Origin: Amycolatopsis anabasis
Lineage (GTDB): Bacteria > Actinomycetota > Actinomycetes > Mycobacteriales > Pseudonocardiaceae
Assembly: GCF_009765355.1 (NCBI RefSeq)
Contig: NZ_VTHK01000005.1
Span: 62,001 to 126,000, forward strand
Length of the DNA: 64,000 bases
Direction of reading: 5' to 3'
In this document: piece after piece, positions 1 to 8,378 of the stretch
Position numbering within the stretch: position 1 is the stretch's first letter
Layout of the letters: every line of letters begins with the position of its first letter
Translations under genes and position numbers: made by a program
The notes under the pieces: model-generated
What the model saw: only the letters and a program-made list of their open reading frames with translations
The model's database searches: none
Told to the model about the DNA's origin: nothing

Positions 1-2
1 CG

Positions 3-1091
3 GTGAAAGCGGCCGTACTGAACGCGATCGGTGACGACAAGCTGGAACTGAGGGATGACGTCACGACGGTCGATCCGGGCCCGCACGAGGTGCGGATCCG
101 GGTGCGGGCGTCGGGCATCTGCCACAGCGATCTCTCCGCGATGGACGGCACGCTCCCCGCACTGGCGCCCGGGGTCGTCGGCCACGAGGGTGCGGGCGAG
201 ATCCTTCAGGTCGGCTCGGCGGTCGAGCATCTCGCTCCGGGGGACCACGTCACGGTCTCCTTCGTCCCGCCCTGCGGCAGTTGCCCGAGTTGCCTGCGCG
301 GCGAGCCCAACCTCTGCGCGGTGCACGCGATCGCCGCGTTCAGCAACCCGAGATTCCGCTCGGGCGACACCCCGCTGTTCGGCTACGCGGGCCTGGGCAC
401 CTTCGCCGAGGAGGTGGTGGTGCCCGCCGCCGGTGCGATCAAGGTCGATCCGGACGTCCCGTTCGAAACGGCCGCGCTGGTGGCCTGCGGGGTGCTCACC
501 GGTGTCGGGGCCGTGCTGAACACCGCCCAGGTCAAACCGGGTTCGACGGTCGTCGTGATCGGCTGCGGCGGGGTCGGCATCTCGGTCATCCAGGGCGCCC
601 GGCTGGCCGGGGCCACCGCGATCGTCGCGGTCGACCCGGTCGAGGCCAAGCACGGCATCGCCAAGCGGTTCGGCGCCACGCACGCCACCACCCCGGACGG
701 GCTGGAGGAGATCAAGCAGCAGGTCACCGCGATGGAGGGCTTCGACTACGCGTTCGACGTGGTCGGCCTGCCCGCGACCATCCGCTCGGCCTGGGACCAG
801 GCCCGGCGCGGCGGTTCCGTGGTCGTGGTCGGCGCGGGCAAGGGCGACGCGATGGTGCAGTTCAGTGCGCAGGAGTTGTTCCTGCACGACAAGAAGATCC
901 TCGGCTCCTTCTACGGTTCGGCGCACGTCCACCGCGACACCGGCCGGATGCTCAAGTTCTGGCGGGCCGGGCTGCTCGACCTGGACGGCATGATCTCGCG
1001 CAAGATCGGCTTCGACGACATCAACGAGGGCCTGGGCGTGCTGCGGGGCGGCAGCACCGACGTCATCCGCCAGGTGGTGACCCTCGATTGA
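3..1091 (+). CDS. Zinc-dependent medium-chain alcohol dehydrogenase
   Basis: Oxidises an alcohol to an aldehyde with NAD(P); 362 residues, the usual family length. Catalytic zinc ligands Cys40 and the His61-Glu62 pair are present, as are four structural-zinc cysteines (91, 94, 97, 105) and a Rossmann GCGGVG at 187-192. The GTG start lies at base 3, so any ribosome-binding site is outside the window and an upstream start cannot be excluded. Its stop overlaps the next gene by 4 bp, and it heads a run of dehydrogenases leading into the mce operon. A role in oxidising the imported lipid, for instance a sterol side chain, is inference; the substrate cannot be read from sequence. Confidence 0.9.
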   Translation: MKAAVLNAIGDDKLELRDDVTTVDPGPHEVRIRVRASGICHSDLSAMDGTLPALAPGVVGHEGAGEILQVGSAVEHLAPGDHVTVSFVPPCGSCPSCLRGEPNLCAVHAIAAFSNPRFRSGDTPLFGYAGLGTFAEEVVVPAAGAIKVDPDVPFETAALVACGVLTGVGAVLNTAQVKPGSTVVVIGCGGVGISVIQGARLAGATAIVAVDPVEAKHGIAKRFGATHATTPDGLEEIKQQVTAMEGFDYAFDVVGLPATIRSAWDQARRGGSVVVVGAGKGDAMVQFSAQELFLHDKKILGSFYGSAHVHRDTGRMLKFWRAGLLDLDGMISRKIGFDDINEGLGVLRGGSTDVIRQVVTLD

Positions 1092-1951
1092 GTACCGATC
1101 TCGACGGTAAGGCCGCGATCGTCACCGGTGCGGGCGCCGGGCTCGGCCGGGCCGAGGCGCTCGCGCTCGCCAACGCCGGGGCCTCGGTAGTGGTCAACGA
1201 CATCTCGCAGGCGGCGGGTTCCGTCGTCGACGAGATCGAGGCCGCGGGCGGCAAGGCGCTGCTGGTCACCGGGGACGTGTCGGAACGCGCGACCGCCGAC
1301 GCGCTGCTGGCCGCGGCGACCGAGCACTTCGGCGGCCTGCACATCCTGGTGAACAACGCGGGCCTGCTGCGCGACCGGATGGTGTTCTCGATGTCCGACG
1401 AGGACTGGGACACCGTGATCCGGGTGCATCTGCGCGGCCATTTCCTGTTGTCCCGCAACGCGGCCGCCTACTGGCGGCAGCAGTCCAAAGCAGACGGGAA
1501 GCCGGTCTACGGCAGCGTGGTGAACACCGCGTCCGAGGCGTTCCTGGTGGGTTCGGCCGGGCAGCCGAACTACTCCGCCGCCAAGGCCGGGATCGCCGCG
1601 CTGACCGTGGCCACCGCGCGCGGCTGCGCCCGCTACGGGGTCCGGGCCAACGCGATCTGCCCGCGCGCCCGGACCGCGATGACGCAGGAGGTGTTCGGCG
1701 AGGCGCCCGAAGGCGACGATCCGCTGTCGGTCGATCACGTGGCGCCGTTCGTCGCCTTCCTGGCCTCGCCCGCCGCGGCGCGGATCAACGGCCAGGTCTT
1801 CGTGGTGCACGGCGGGATGGCCGCCCTGCTCCGGCCGCCCACGGTCGAGCAGCGCTTCGACGGCGACCTCGCCTCGACCGTCGGCGCGTACTTCGCCGAC
1901 CGCGATCCCGAGCAGATGTTCGCCGCCACCGAGATCCTCTCGCTCTCGTAA
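1088..1951 (+). CDS. Short-chain dehydrogenase/reductase (SDR)
   Basis: NAD(P)-dependent oxidoreductase of 287 residues. The nucleotide-binding TGAGAGLG motif is at 13-20, NNAG at 89-92, and the catalytic Ser149, Tyr162 and Lys166 (YSAAK) are in place. I chose the TTG at 1088 because it overlaps the preceding TGA (TTGA) and puts the glycine motif at the normal distance from the N-terminus; the open frame itself extends further upstream through the preceding gene. The C-terminal 60 residues are longer than in a minimal SDR, similar to multifunctional-enzyme-2-type hydroxyacyl-CoA dehydrogenases. Co-transcribed with the flanking dehydrogenases; substrate unknown, possibly a steroid or acyl-CoA alcohol. 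Confidence 0.88.
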   Translation: MSTDLDGKAAIVTGAGAGLGRAEALALANAGASVVVNDISQAAGSVVDEIEAAGGKALLVTGDVSERATADALLAAATEHFGGLHILVNNAGLLRDRMVFSMSDEDWDTVIRVHLRGHFLLSRNAAAYWRQQSKADGKPVYGSVVNTASEAFLVGSAGQPNYSAAKAGIAALTVATARGCARYGVRANAICPRARTAMTQEVFGEAPEGDDPLSVDHVAPFVAFLASPAAARINGQVFVVHGGMAALLRPPTVEQRFDGDLASTVGAYFADRDPEQMFAATEILSLS

Positions 1952-1963
1952 GGAGTAGCCACA

Positions 1964-3475
1964 ATGACGCTTACCGTGCAACCGCATCGCGAGTCGGTCG
2001 GCCTGAAGACCGGTCAGCTCTACATCGACGGGCAATGGGGACCGGCCAAGGACGCGACGACCTGGACCCACCACCACCCGGCCACCGGCGAGCCGATCGG
2101 CGAGTTCGCGGTCGCCTCGGCCGCCGACGTGGACGCCGCCGTCGCCGCCGCCCGCCGCGCCTTCGACGGCGGCGAATGGTCGAACGCGCGCGCCGGCGTG
2201 CGGATCGGCGTGCTGCACCGGTTCGCCGCGCTGCTGCGCGAGCACGCCGACGAACTGCGCGCGCTGCAGGCACTGGACAACAGCGTGCCGCTGTCGTTCG
2301 GCGGGATCTACGCGACCTCGGTCGGCGCCGCGGCGGACGTGTTCGACCACCACGCGGGCTGGATCGACAAGATCGGCGGGGAGACCCTGCCCCCGTACCA
2401 GGGCGGCGACCACCTGGCGATGACCTTCCGCGAGCCGATCGGCGTGGTCGCGGCGATCCTGCCGTGGAACGCGCCGTTCCTGCTGTTCGCGCAGAAGCTC
2501 GCCCCCGCGCTCGGCGCGGGCTGCACGGTGGTGCTGAAACCGTCCGAGTACGCCACGTTCTCCGTGCTGCGCATGGTCGAACTGCTCGCCGAGGCGGGGC
2601 TCCCGGCCGGCACGCTCAACGTGGTCACCGGGCCCGGCGACCCCACCGGGGAGCGGCTGATCACGCATCCGGACGTGGACAAGGTGAGCTTCACCGGCAG
2701 CCGGGGCGTCGGCAAGCGGATCGTGGAGGCCTCGGCGGGCACGCTCAAACGCGTTTCGCTCGAGCTCGGCGGCAAGAGCCCGGCGCTGTGCTTCGCGGAC
2801 GCCCCGAACGTCGGCCTCGCCGCGGCGACCACGATCGGCGCGGTCACCATGGGCCTGTCCGGCCAGGCATGCGTGGCCAACACGCGGGCGCTGGTGCACC
2901 GGGACGTCTACGACGAGTTCATCGCCGCCGCGCAGGGCATGGCCGCGGCCATCACCTACGGCGACCCGTTCGACCCCGGGGTCATCTCCAGCCCGCTGAT
3001 CAACGAACGGCAGCTGGAACGCGTGCTCGGTTACATCCAGCGCGGCAAGGACGAGGGCGCCCGGCTGGTCTGCGGCGGCGAACGCCTCGAAGGCGACCTG
3101 GCGAACGGCAACTTCGTCGCGCCGACGATCTTCGCGGACGTGGAGAACTCGGCCACCATCGCGCAGGAGGAGATCTTCGGCCCGGTGCTCGCGGTCGTCC
3201 CGTTCGAATCCGAGGAGGAGGCGGTCCGGCTGGCCAACGACACCGAGTACGGCCTCGGCGCCAGCATCTTCAGCGGGGACGCGCAGCGCGTGTTCCGGGT
3301 GTCGCGCAAGCTCCGGGTCGGCACCATCGGGGTCAACGGGTTCCAGGTGGAACCGCATCTGCCGTTCGGCGGCTTCAAGCAGTCCGGGCTCGGCCGGGAG
3401 GGCGGCCGGTCGGCGTTCGAGGCCTACACCGAACTCAAGACCGTGCTCATGCCGCTGACCGACGAGTTGATGTGA
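1964..3475 (+). CDS. Aldehyde dehydrogenase (NAD(P)-dependent)
   Basis: Oxidises an aldehyde to the acid; 503 residues, typical length. The catalytic Cys303 (GQACVAN), general base Glu268 (LELGG), oxyanion Asn169 (PWNAPF) and the FTGSRGVG cofactor loop near 243-250 are all visible. The ATG follows AAGGAG at good spacing. It sits between two SDR genes and shares the stop/start base with the next one (TGATG), so one transcript is likely. With the alcohol dehydrogenase two genes upstream it would complete alcohol to acid oxidation; that pairing is inferred from position. Confidence 0.92.
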   Translation: MTLTVQPHRESVGLKTGQLYIDGQWGPAKDATTWTHHHPATGEPIGEFAVASAADVDAAVAAARRAFDGGEWSNARAGVRIGVLHRFAALLREHADELRALQALDNSVPLSFGGIYATSVGAAADVFDHHAGWIDKIGGETLPPYQGGDHLAMTFREPIGVVAAILPWNAPFLLFAQKLAPALGAGCTVVLKPSEYATFSVLRMVELLAEAGLPAGTLNVVTGPGDPTGERLITHPDVDKVSFTGSRGVGKRIVEASAGTLKRVSLELGGKSPALCFADAPNVGLAAATTIGAVTMGLSGQACVANTRALVHRDVYDEFIAAAQGMAAAITYGDPFDPGVISSPLINERQLERVLGYIQRGKDEGARLVCGGERLEGDLANGNFVAPTIFADVENSATIAQEEIFGPVLAVVPFESEEEAVRLANDTEYGLGASIFSGDAQRVFRVSRKLRVGTIGVNGFQVEPHLPFGGFKQSGLGREGGRSAFEAYTELKTVLMPLTDELM

Positions 3476-4236
3476 TGGCTCGCCTCGAGGACAAGGTCGC
3501 GCTGATCACCGGGGCCGCCCGCGGGCAGGGGGCGGCCGCGGTGCGGCGGTTCGTGGCCGAGGGCGCGCGCGTGGTGATCGCCGACATCGAGGACGAGGCG
3601 GGCAAGGCGCTCGCCGACGAACTCGGCGACGCGGCCGTCTACCAGCACCTGGACGTGACCGAGGAGGACGGCTGGGCCGCCGCCGTGGCAGCCACGGTAC
3701 AAGCGTTCGGCAAGCTGAACGTGCTGGTCAACAACGCCGGGATCCTGCACTTCTCCGCGCTGGAGCAGACCGCGCTCGCCGATTACGAACGCGTGATCAA
3801 AGTGAACCAGATCGGGGCGTTTCTCGGCATGCGTTCGGTCGTTGAACCCATGTCCCTCGCTGGTGGGGGTTCGATCGTCAATGTGTCCTCTGTGGAGGGT
3901 CTGGCCGGAATGCCGTTCCTCGTCGCCTACACCGCGAGCAAGTTCGCGATCCGGGGCATGACGAAGGTGGCCGCGCTGGAGCTGGGGGCCAAGGGCATCC
4001 GGGTCAACTCGGTCCATCCGGGCATGATCGACACGAAGATGATCTCCGACGCGGTGGGCGGGGCGGAGGTGGACTTCAGCCCGATCACCAAGCGGCTCCC
4101 GCTCGGCCGGGTCGGGAAGCCGGAGGAGATCGCCGGGGTGGTGGTGTTCCTGGCGAGCGATGACAGTTCGTACTGCACCGGCGCGGAGTTCACCGCCGAC
4201 GGCGGCGCGACCGCGACACACGCGTTGAAGGTGTGA
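3475..4236 (+). CDS. SDR family oxidoreductase, hydroxysteroid-dehydrogenase-like
   Basis: Classical SDR of 253 residues. TGAARGQG at 12-19, NNAG at 86-89, catalytic Ser139, Tyr152 and Lys156 (YTASK). The TGAARGQG variant and the overall pattern resemble bacterial 3-alpha/20-beta-hydroxysteroid dehydrogenases (FabG3-like), which fits the neighbouring Mce4-type genes, but this is a family resemblance and not proof of a steroid substrate. The ATG overlaps the stop of the aldehyde dehydrogenase by one base. It is followed by a 108-bp gap with inverted repeats before the mce operon, so it may be the last gene of the dehydrogenase unit. Confidence 0.88.
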   Translation: MARLEDKVALITGAARGQGAAAVRRFVAEGARVVIADIEDEAGKALADELGDAAVYQHLDVTEEDGWAAAVAATVQAFGKLNVLVNNAGILHFSALEQTALADYERVIKVNQIGAFLGMRSVVEPMSLAGGGSIVNVSSVEGLAGMPFLVAYTASKFAIRGMTKVAALELGAKGIRVNSVHPGMIDTKMISDAVGGAEVDFSPITKRLPLGRVGKPEEIAGVVVFLASDDSSYCTGAEFTADGGATATHALKV

Positions 4237-4249
4237 CGGAGGACAAACG

Positions 4250-4286
4250 GGTTAGTTCATGAACCAGTGAGTGAACACCGCTAACC
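4250..4286. promoter_or_regulatory. Candidate operator upstream of the mce operon
   Basis: GGTTAG (4250-4255) and CTAACC (4281-4286) form an outer inverted repeat, and the 10-bp perfect palindrome GTTCATGAAC (4255-4264) lies inside. TGAAC recurs at 4272-4276. The placement 60-95 bp before the yrbE start suits a repressor site, for example a TetR-type lipid regulator. It does not match the KstR motif as I remember it. Function is inferred from symmetry and position. Confidence 0.4.
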
Positions 4287-4344
4287 GGAATCGGGCGCGG
4301 GCGGTGCGAAAGACTCGGTGCAACGGAGCATTAGAGGAGGTGTC

Positions 4345-5139
4345 GTGGGCGTTCGAGACGGTTCGGTCGCCATCCCGGGCACCGCCGCGCTGACCCAGGT
4401 GGGCAGGCTCTCCACGCTCTCCTGGGAGGTCCTGCGCGCGATTCCCCGGCGGCCGTTCCAGTTCCGCGAATGGATCCAGCAGTGCTGGTTCTTCGCCAGC
4501 GTGACCATCCTGCCGACCGCGCTCGTCGCCATCCCGTTCGGCGCGGTGATCGCGCTGCAGCTCGGTTCGCTGACCCAGCAGATCGGCGCGCAGTCGTTCA
4601 CCGGCGCGGCCAGCGCGCTCGCCATCGTGCAGCAGGCGAGCCCGCTGATCACCGCGCTGCTGGTGGCCGGCGCGGGCGGCAGCGCGGTGTGCGCGGACAT
4701 CGGGGCGCGCAAGATCCGCGAAGAGATCGACGCCATGGAGGTGCTCGGGGTCAACCCGATCCAGCGGCTCATCGTGCCGCGGGTGCTCGCCGCGATCGTG
4801 GTTTCGGTGCTGCTGAACGGTTTGGTCAGCGTCGTCGGGGTGCTCGGCGGGTACTTCTTCAACGTGGTCATGCAGGGCGGCACCCCGGGCGCCTACCTGG
4901 CCAGTTTCAACGCCCTCGCCCAGCTGCCGGACCTGTGGATCAGCGAGATCAAGGCGCTGCTCTACGGATTCGTCGCCGGGGTGGTCGCCGCGTTCCGCGG
5001 GCTGAACCCGGCGGGCGGGCCGAAGGGCGTGGGGGACGCGGTGAACCAGGCGGTGGTCATCACGTTCCTGCTGCTGTTCCTGATCAACGTGGTGCTCACC
5101 GCGATCTACCTGCAGATCGTGCCGCCGAAGGCGTTGTGA
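4345..5139 (+). CDS. yrbE4A: YrbE/MlaE-family permease subunit A of the Mce transporter
   Basis: Integral membrane permease of the Mce lipid importer, related to MlaE. About 264 residues with several hydrophobic segments and the conserved cytoplasmic loop DIGARKIREEIDAMEVLG near the middle, the proposed ATPase-coupling helix. I prefer the GTG at 4345, just after AGGAGG (4335-4340), over the GTG at 4318, which has no Shine-Dalgarno. The next permease starts one base after its stop. The '4' numbering follows the operon layout (two Mam genes, oxidoreductases upstream) and is tentative. Confidence 0.9.
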   Translation: MGVRDGSVAIPGTAALTQVGRLSTLSWEVLRAIPRRPFQFREWIQQCWFFASVTILPTALVAIPFGAVIALQLGSLTQQIGAQSFTGAASALAIVQQASPLITALLVAGAGGSAVCADIGARKIREEIDAMEVLGVNPIQRLIVPRVLAAIVVSVLLNGLVSVVGVLGGYFFNVVMQGGTPGAYLASFNALAQLPDLWISEIKALLYGFVAGVVAAFRGLNPAGGPKGVGDAVNQAVVITFLLLFLINVVLTAIYLQIVPPKAL

Positions 5140-5140
5140 C

Positions 5141-6007
5141 ATGACCACCGAAGCGGCCAAAGCCCCCGACACCCCCGGACCCGACCGGACCCTCGAGATC
5201 ATCGCGCGGCCGGGCGCGTTCCTGGAGGGCTTCGGCGGGCAGCTCTCCTTCTACTTCCGCGCGCTCGCCTGGGCGCCGCGCACGATTCGCCGGTACAGCA
5301 AGGAAACCCTGCGCCTGCTCACCGAGGTCTGCTTCGGCACCGGCGGACTGGCGGTGATCGGCGGGACGCTCGGCGTGATGATCGGGATGACCCTGTTCAC
5401 CGGTCTGATCGTCGGCCTGCAGGGCTATGCCGCGCTGAACCAGCTCGGCACCGCCGCCCTGACCGGGTTCATCTCGGCGTACTTCAACACCCGCGAGGTG
5501 GCGCCGCTTTCGGCCGGGCTCGCGCTGTCCGCGACGGTCGGCTGCGGATTCACCGCGCAACTGGGCGCGATGCGGATCTCCGAGGAGATCGACGCGCTCG
5601 AGGTGATGGGCGTGCCGAGCCTGCCGTACCTGGTCACCACGCGTGTGCTCGCCGGGATCGCCGCGGTCATCCCGCTCTACGCGGTGGGCCTGCTGTCGTC
5701 GTACCTGGCGTCCCGGCAGATCACCGTCTGGCTCTACGGCCAGTCCGCGGGGACCTACGACCACTACTTCAACCTGTTCCTCCCGCCGGAGGACGTGCTC
5801 TGGTCGTTCCTCAAGGTGATCATCTTCAGCGCGCTGGTGATCCTTTCGCACTGCTACTACGGCTATACCGCGAGTGGTGGCCCGGCCGGGGTCGGCGTCG
5901 CGGTGGGGCGGGCCGTGCGCACCTCGATCGTGCTCATCTCGGTGCTCGACTTCTTCCTCAGCCTGGCCATCTGGGGCGCCAGCACGACCGTGAGGATCTC
6001 GGGATGA
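5141..6007 (+). CDS. yrbE4B: YrbE/MlaE-family permease subunit B of the Mce transporter
   Basis: Second permease of the pair, 288 residues. It carries the same loop signature (AMRISEEIDALEVMG) and a hydrophobic MlaE core, plus an N-terminal cytoplasmic extension with a conserved RRYSKET-type amphipathic stretch. A YrbE A/B heterodimer is the expected membrane channel for the Mce tube. It begins one base after yrbE4A stops and overlaps mce4A by 4 bp (ATGA), so tight translational coupling is likely. The partner ATPase (MceG/Mkl) is not in this window. Confidence 0.9.
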   Translation: MTTEAAKAPDTPGPDRTLEIIARPGAFLEGFGGQLSFYFRALAWAPRTIRRYSKETLRLLTEVCFGTGGLAVIGGTLGVMIGMTLFTGLIVGLQGYAALNQLGTAALTGFISAYFNTREVAPLSAGLALSATVGCGFTAQLGAMRISEEIDALEVMGVPSLPYLVTTRVLAGIAAVIPLYAVGLLSSYLASRQITVWLYGQSAGTYDHYFNLFLPPEDVLWSFLKVIIFSALVILSHCYYGYTASGGPAGVGVAVGRAVRTSIVLISVLDFFLSLAIWGASTTVRISG

Positions 6008-7347
6008 ACCGGCAGGTCCTGCTGCGCAGGCTCTGGCACCAGGTGCTGGGGCTGATCTTCCTGATCGTGGTGGCGCTGTTCTTCGTGACCACGATCGCCA
6101 TCTACCAGAAGAAGTTCACCCCGGTCGCCGCCGTGCGGCTGGAGACCGATCACGTCGGCAACCAGCTGCGCGAGGGCGCGGACGTGAAGATCCGCGGCAT
6201 GATCGTCGGCGAGGTGCGCGGGATCGAGGCGCGCGGCGACCACGCGGCGCTGGAGCTGGCGTTGCAACCGGACAAACTCGGCGTGATCCCGGCGAACGTG
6301 TCCGCGCGGCTGCTGCCGAAGACGCTGTTCGGCGAGCGGTACGTGGCCCTGCAGATCCCCCGTGATCCGGCGCCCGCGCACCTCGCCGCCGGGGACGTGA
6401 TCGGCCAGGACCGCAGCAGCACGGCGATCGAGCTGGAGAAGGTGCTCGGGGACGTCATGCCGCTGTTGCAGGCGGTGCAACCGGAGAAGCTGTCCAGCAC
6501 GCTCACCGCGGTGTCCACGGCGATCGAGGGGCGCGGTGAGCAGCTCGGGAAGACGCTCGCCCAGCTCGGCGACTACCTCGGGCAGATCAACCCGTCGCTG
6601 CCGGACATCAAGAAGGACATCAGCGGATTCGCCGACGCCGCGGACACCTACTCGCGCGCGGCCCCGGACTTCCTGCAGGCCCTGTCCGATCTGACCACCA
6701 CGAGCAAGACCCTGGTCGAGAAGCGGCAGGGACTCGATTCGCTCTACGCGTCGGTGAGCAACGCGGCCGCCGATCTGGGCGGTTTCCTGCGGGTGAACAA
6801 GAACAACCTGATCAACCTCACCACCACCGTGCAGCCCACCTTGGACGTACTGGCGAAGTACGCCCCCGAGTACCCGTGCCTGCTCAAGCAGCTCGCGGAA
6901 TCGTTGCCGCGCGCGGAAACCGCGTTCGGCAAGGGCACCGACCAGATGAACCACGTGACCATCCGGTTCATCGCGGGCGCGGACCGGACCAAGTACCTGC
7001 CGGGCGTGGACGAGCCGAAGTACACCGACAAGCGCGGGCCGCGGTGCTACCCGCAGGTGCTCCCGCCCGGCCGGTGGCCGCAGTACCCGCCGGACGGGCC
7101 GGTGCAGGACGGGTCGAGCCATCCGCCGCCGCCCAAGGGCGACCAGAAGCTCCCGGTGAACAGCGGGCTGATCGGCGGCGGCTCGGCGGCCGAGGGCGGG
7201 CCGTCCATGCCCAACTCGCCGGACGAGCAGAACCTGATCACCGCGCTGCGGGCGGGCGCGCTCGGCGTGCCGCCTTCGGAGGTGCCGAACTGGAGCAGCC
7301 TGCTGGTCGGGCCGCTCTACCGGGGTGCGCGGGTGGACGTCCAATGA
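6004..7347 (+). CDS. mce4A: Mce-family protein A (Mce4A-like)
   Basis: Cell-envelope substrate-binding subunit of the lipid importer, 447 residues. One N-terminal transmembrane helix (about 13-32) anchors it. The MlaD/Mce domain follows (about 40-120, with VKIRGMIVGEVRGIE and LFGERYVAL), then a long helical region with heptad-like repeats, and a Pro/Gly-rich tail ending near the wall. The Cys of EYPCLLKQL and the RCYPQ sequence fit the C-terminal region of Mce4A. It overlaps both neighbours by 4 bp. Sterol transport is established for Mce4 of mycobacteria and rhodococci and is inferred here. Confidence 0.88.
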   Translation: MNRQVLLRRLWHQVLGLIFLIVVALFFVTTIAIYQKKFTPVAAVRLETDHVGNQLREGADVKIRGMIVGEVRGIEARGDHAALELALQPDKLGVIPANVSARLLPKTLFGERYVALQIPRDPAPAHLAAGDVIGQDRSSTAIELEKVLGDVMPLLQAVQPEKLSSTLTAVSTAIEGRGEQLGKTLAQLGDYLGQINPSLPDIKKDISGFADAADTYSRAAPDFLQALSDLTTTSKTLVEKRQGLDSLYASVSNAAADLGGFLRVNKNNLINLTTTVQPTLDVLAKYAPEYPCLLKQLAESLPRAETAFGKGTDQMNHVTIRFIAGADRTKYLPGVDEPKYTDKRGPRCYPQVLPPGRWPQYPPDGPVQDGSSHPPPPKGDQKLPVNSGLIGGGSAAEGGPSMPNSPDEQNLITALRAGALGVPPSEVPNWSSLLVGPLYRGARVDVQ

Positions 7348-8378
7348 GTAAGACCCTGCCGTCGCTGATCAAGATCCTGATCTTCGCCGCGGTCACCGTG
7401 CTGCTCACCGGGATCCTCGGCGCCACGATCGCCAACACCAACTTCGGCAGCACCTCGGGGTATTCCGCCAAGTTCGTCGATTCCTCCGGGCTCCAAGAAG
7501 GCGACGACGTCCGGATCGTCGGCGTGAAGGTGGGCCAGGTCGACCGGATCACGGTCACCGTGGACAACCACGCCGAGGTGCACTTCGAGGTCGAGGCCGC
7601 GCGGCGGCTGCCCGCGATGGTGACCGCCACGATCAAGTACCGCAACCTGGTCGGCCAGCGCTACCTGTCCCTCGGGACCACTGTGGACGGTGACAAGGTG
7701 CTGCCCCCGGGCGGGCTGATCCCACCGGAGCGGACCCAGCCCGCGCTGAACCTGACCACCCTGTTCAACGGGTTCAAACCCCTGTTCAAGGCGCTGAATC
7801 CGGAAGACGTCAACAAGCTGTCCTACGAGATCATCCAGGTGTTCCAGGGCGAGGGCGGCACGATCACCAGCCTGCTCGCGCACACCGCCTCGCTCACCTC
7901 GGCGATCGCCGACAAGGACAAGGTGATCGGCGAGGTCATCGGCAACCTGAACACCGTGCTGGCCACGGTGAACCAGCGCGGACCGCAACTGGGGAACCTG
8001 ATCGACGCGACGCAGCAACTGGTGACCGGGCTCGCCGAACAGCGCAAACCGATCGGGGACGCGGTGTCCGCGCTGGGCAGCCTCACGCAGACCACGGCCG
8101 GGCTGCTCACCGACGCGCGGCCGTCGCTCAAGACCGACATCGCGGAACTGGGAAAGCTGTCCGGAAATCTCGCCGACGCCGCGCCGCAGCTGGACACCCT
8201 GCTGAAGGCGCTGCCGGGCAACGCCGAGAAGTTCAGCCGCGCGCTGAGCTACGGCGGTTGGTACAACTACTACCTCTGCGGGTTGTCCGGGACGATCGGC
8301 CTCTCCTCGCTGAACCTGACGCTGCCGTTCCTGCCGCTGCCGCTCACCGAGACCCCGGAGAGGTGTAAGCCGCTGTGA
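7344..8378 (+). CDS. mce4B: Mce-family protein B (Mce4B-like)
   Basis: Second Mce subunit, 344 residues from the ATG overlapping the mceA stop (ATGA). N-terminal membrane helix (about 8-28), MlaD/Mce domain (about 37-110, with VRIVGVKVGQVDRI and LVGQRYLSL), then a long alpha-helical stretch (LTDARPSLKTDIAEL) thought to build the tunnel of the MceA-F hexamer. The tail includes a conserved GGWYNYYLCGLSG segment typical of MceB/C/D proteins. Start chosen by overlap and by the intact membrane anchor. Confidence 0.88.
   Translation: MSKTLPSLIKILIFAAVTVLLTGILGATIANTNFGSTSGYSAKFVDSSGLQEGDDVRIVGVKVGQVDRITVTVDNHAEVHFEVEAARRLPAMVTATIKYRNLVGQRYLSLGTTVDGDKVLPPGGLIPPERTQPALNLTTLFNGFKPLFKALNPEDVNKLSYEIIQVFQGEGGTITSLLAHTASLTSAIADKDKVIGEVIGNLNTVLATVNQRGPQLGNLIDATQQLVTGLAEQRKPIGDAVSALGSLTQTTAGLLTDARPSLKTDIAELGKLSGNLADAAPQLDTLLKALPGNAEKFSRALSYGGWYNYYLCGLSGTIGLSSLNLTLPFLPLPLTETPERCKPL

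Noticed and set aside
911..3358. Very long open frame on the minus strand opposite the dehydrogenase genes
   Set aside because: It is a high-GC antisense shadow: Arg/Gly/His-rich translation with no family motifs, while the plus strand holds three genes with intact active sites.
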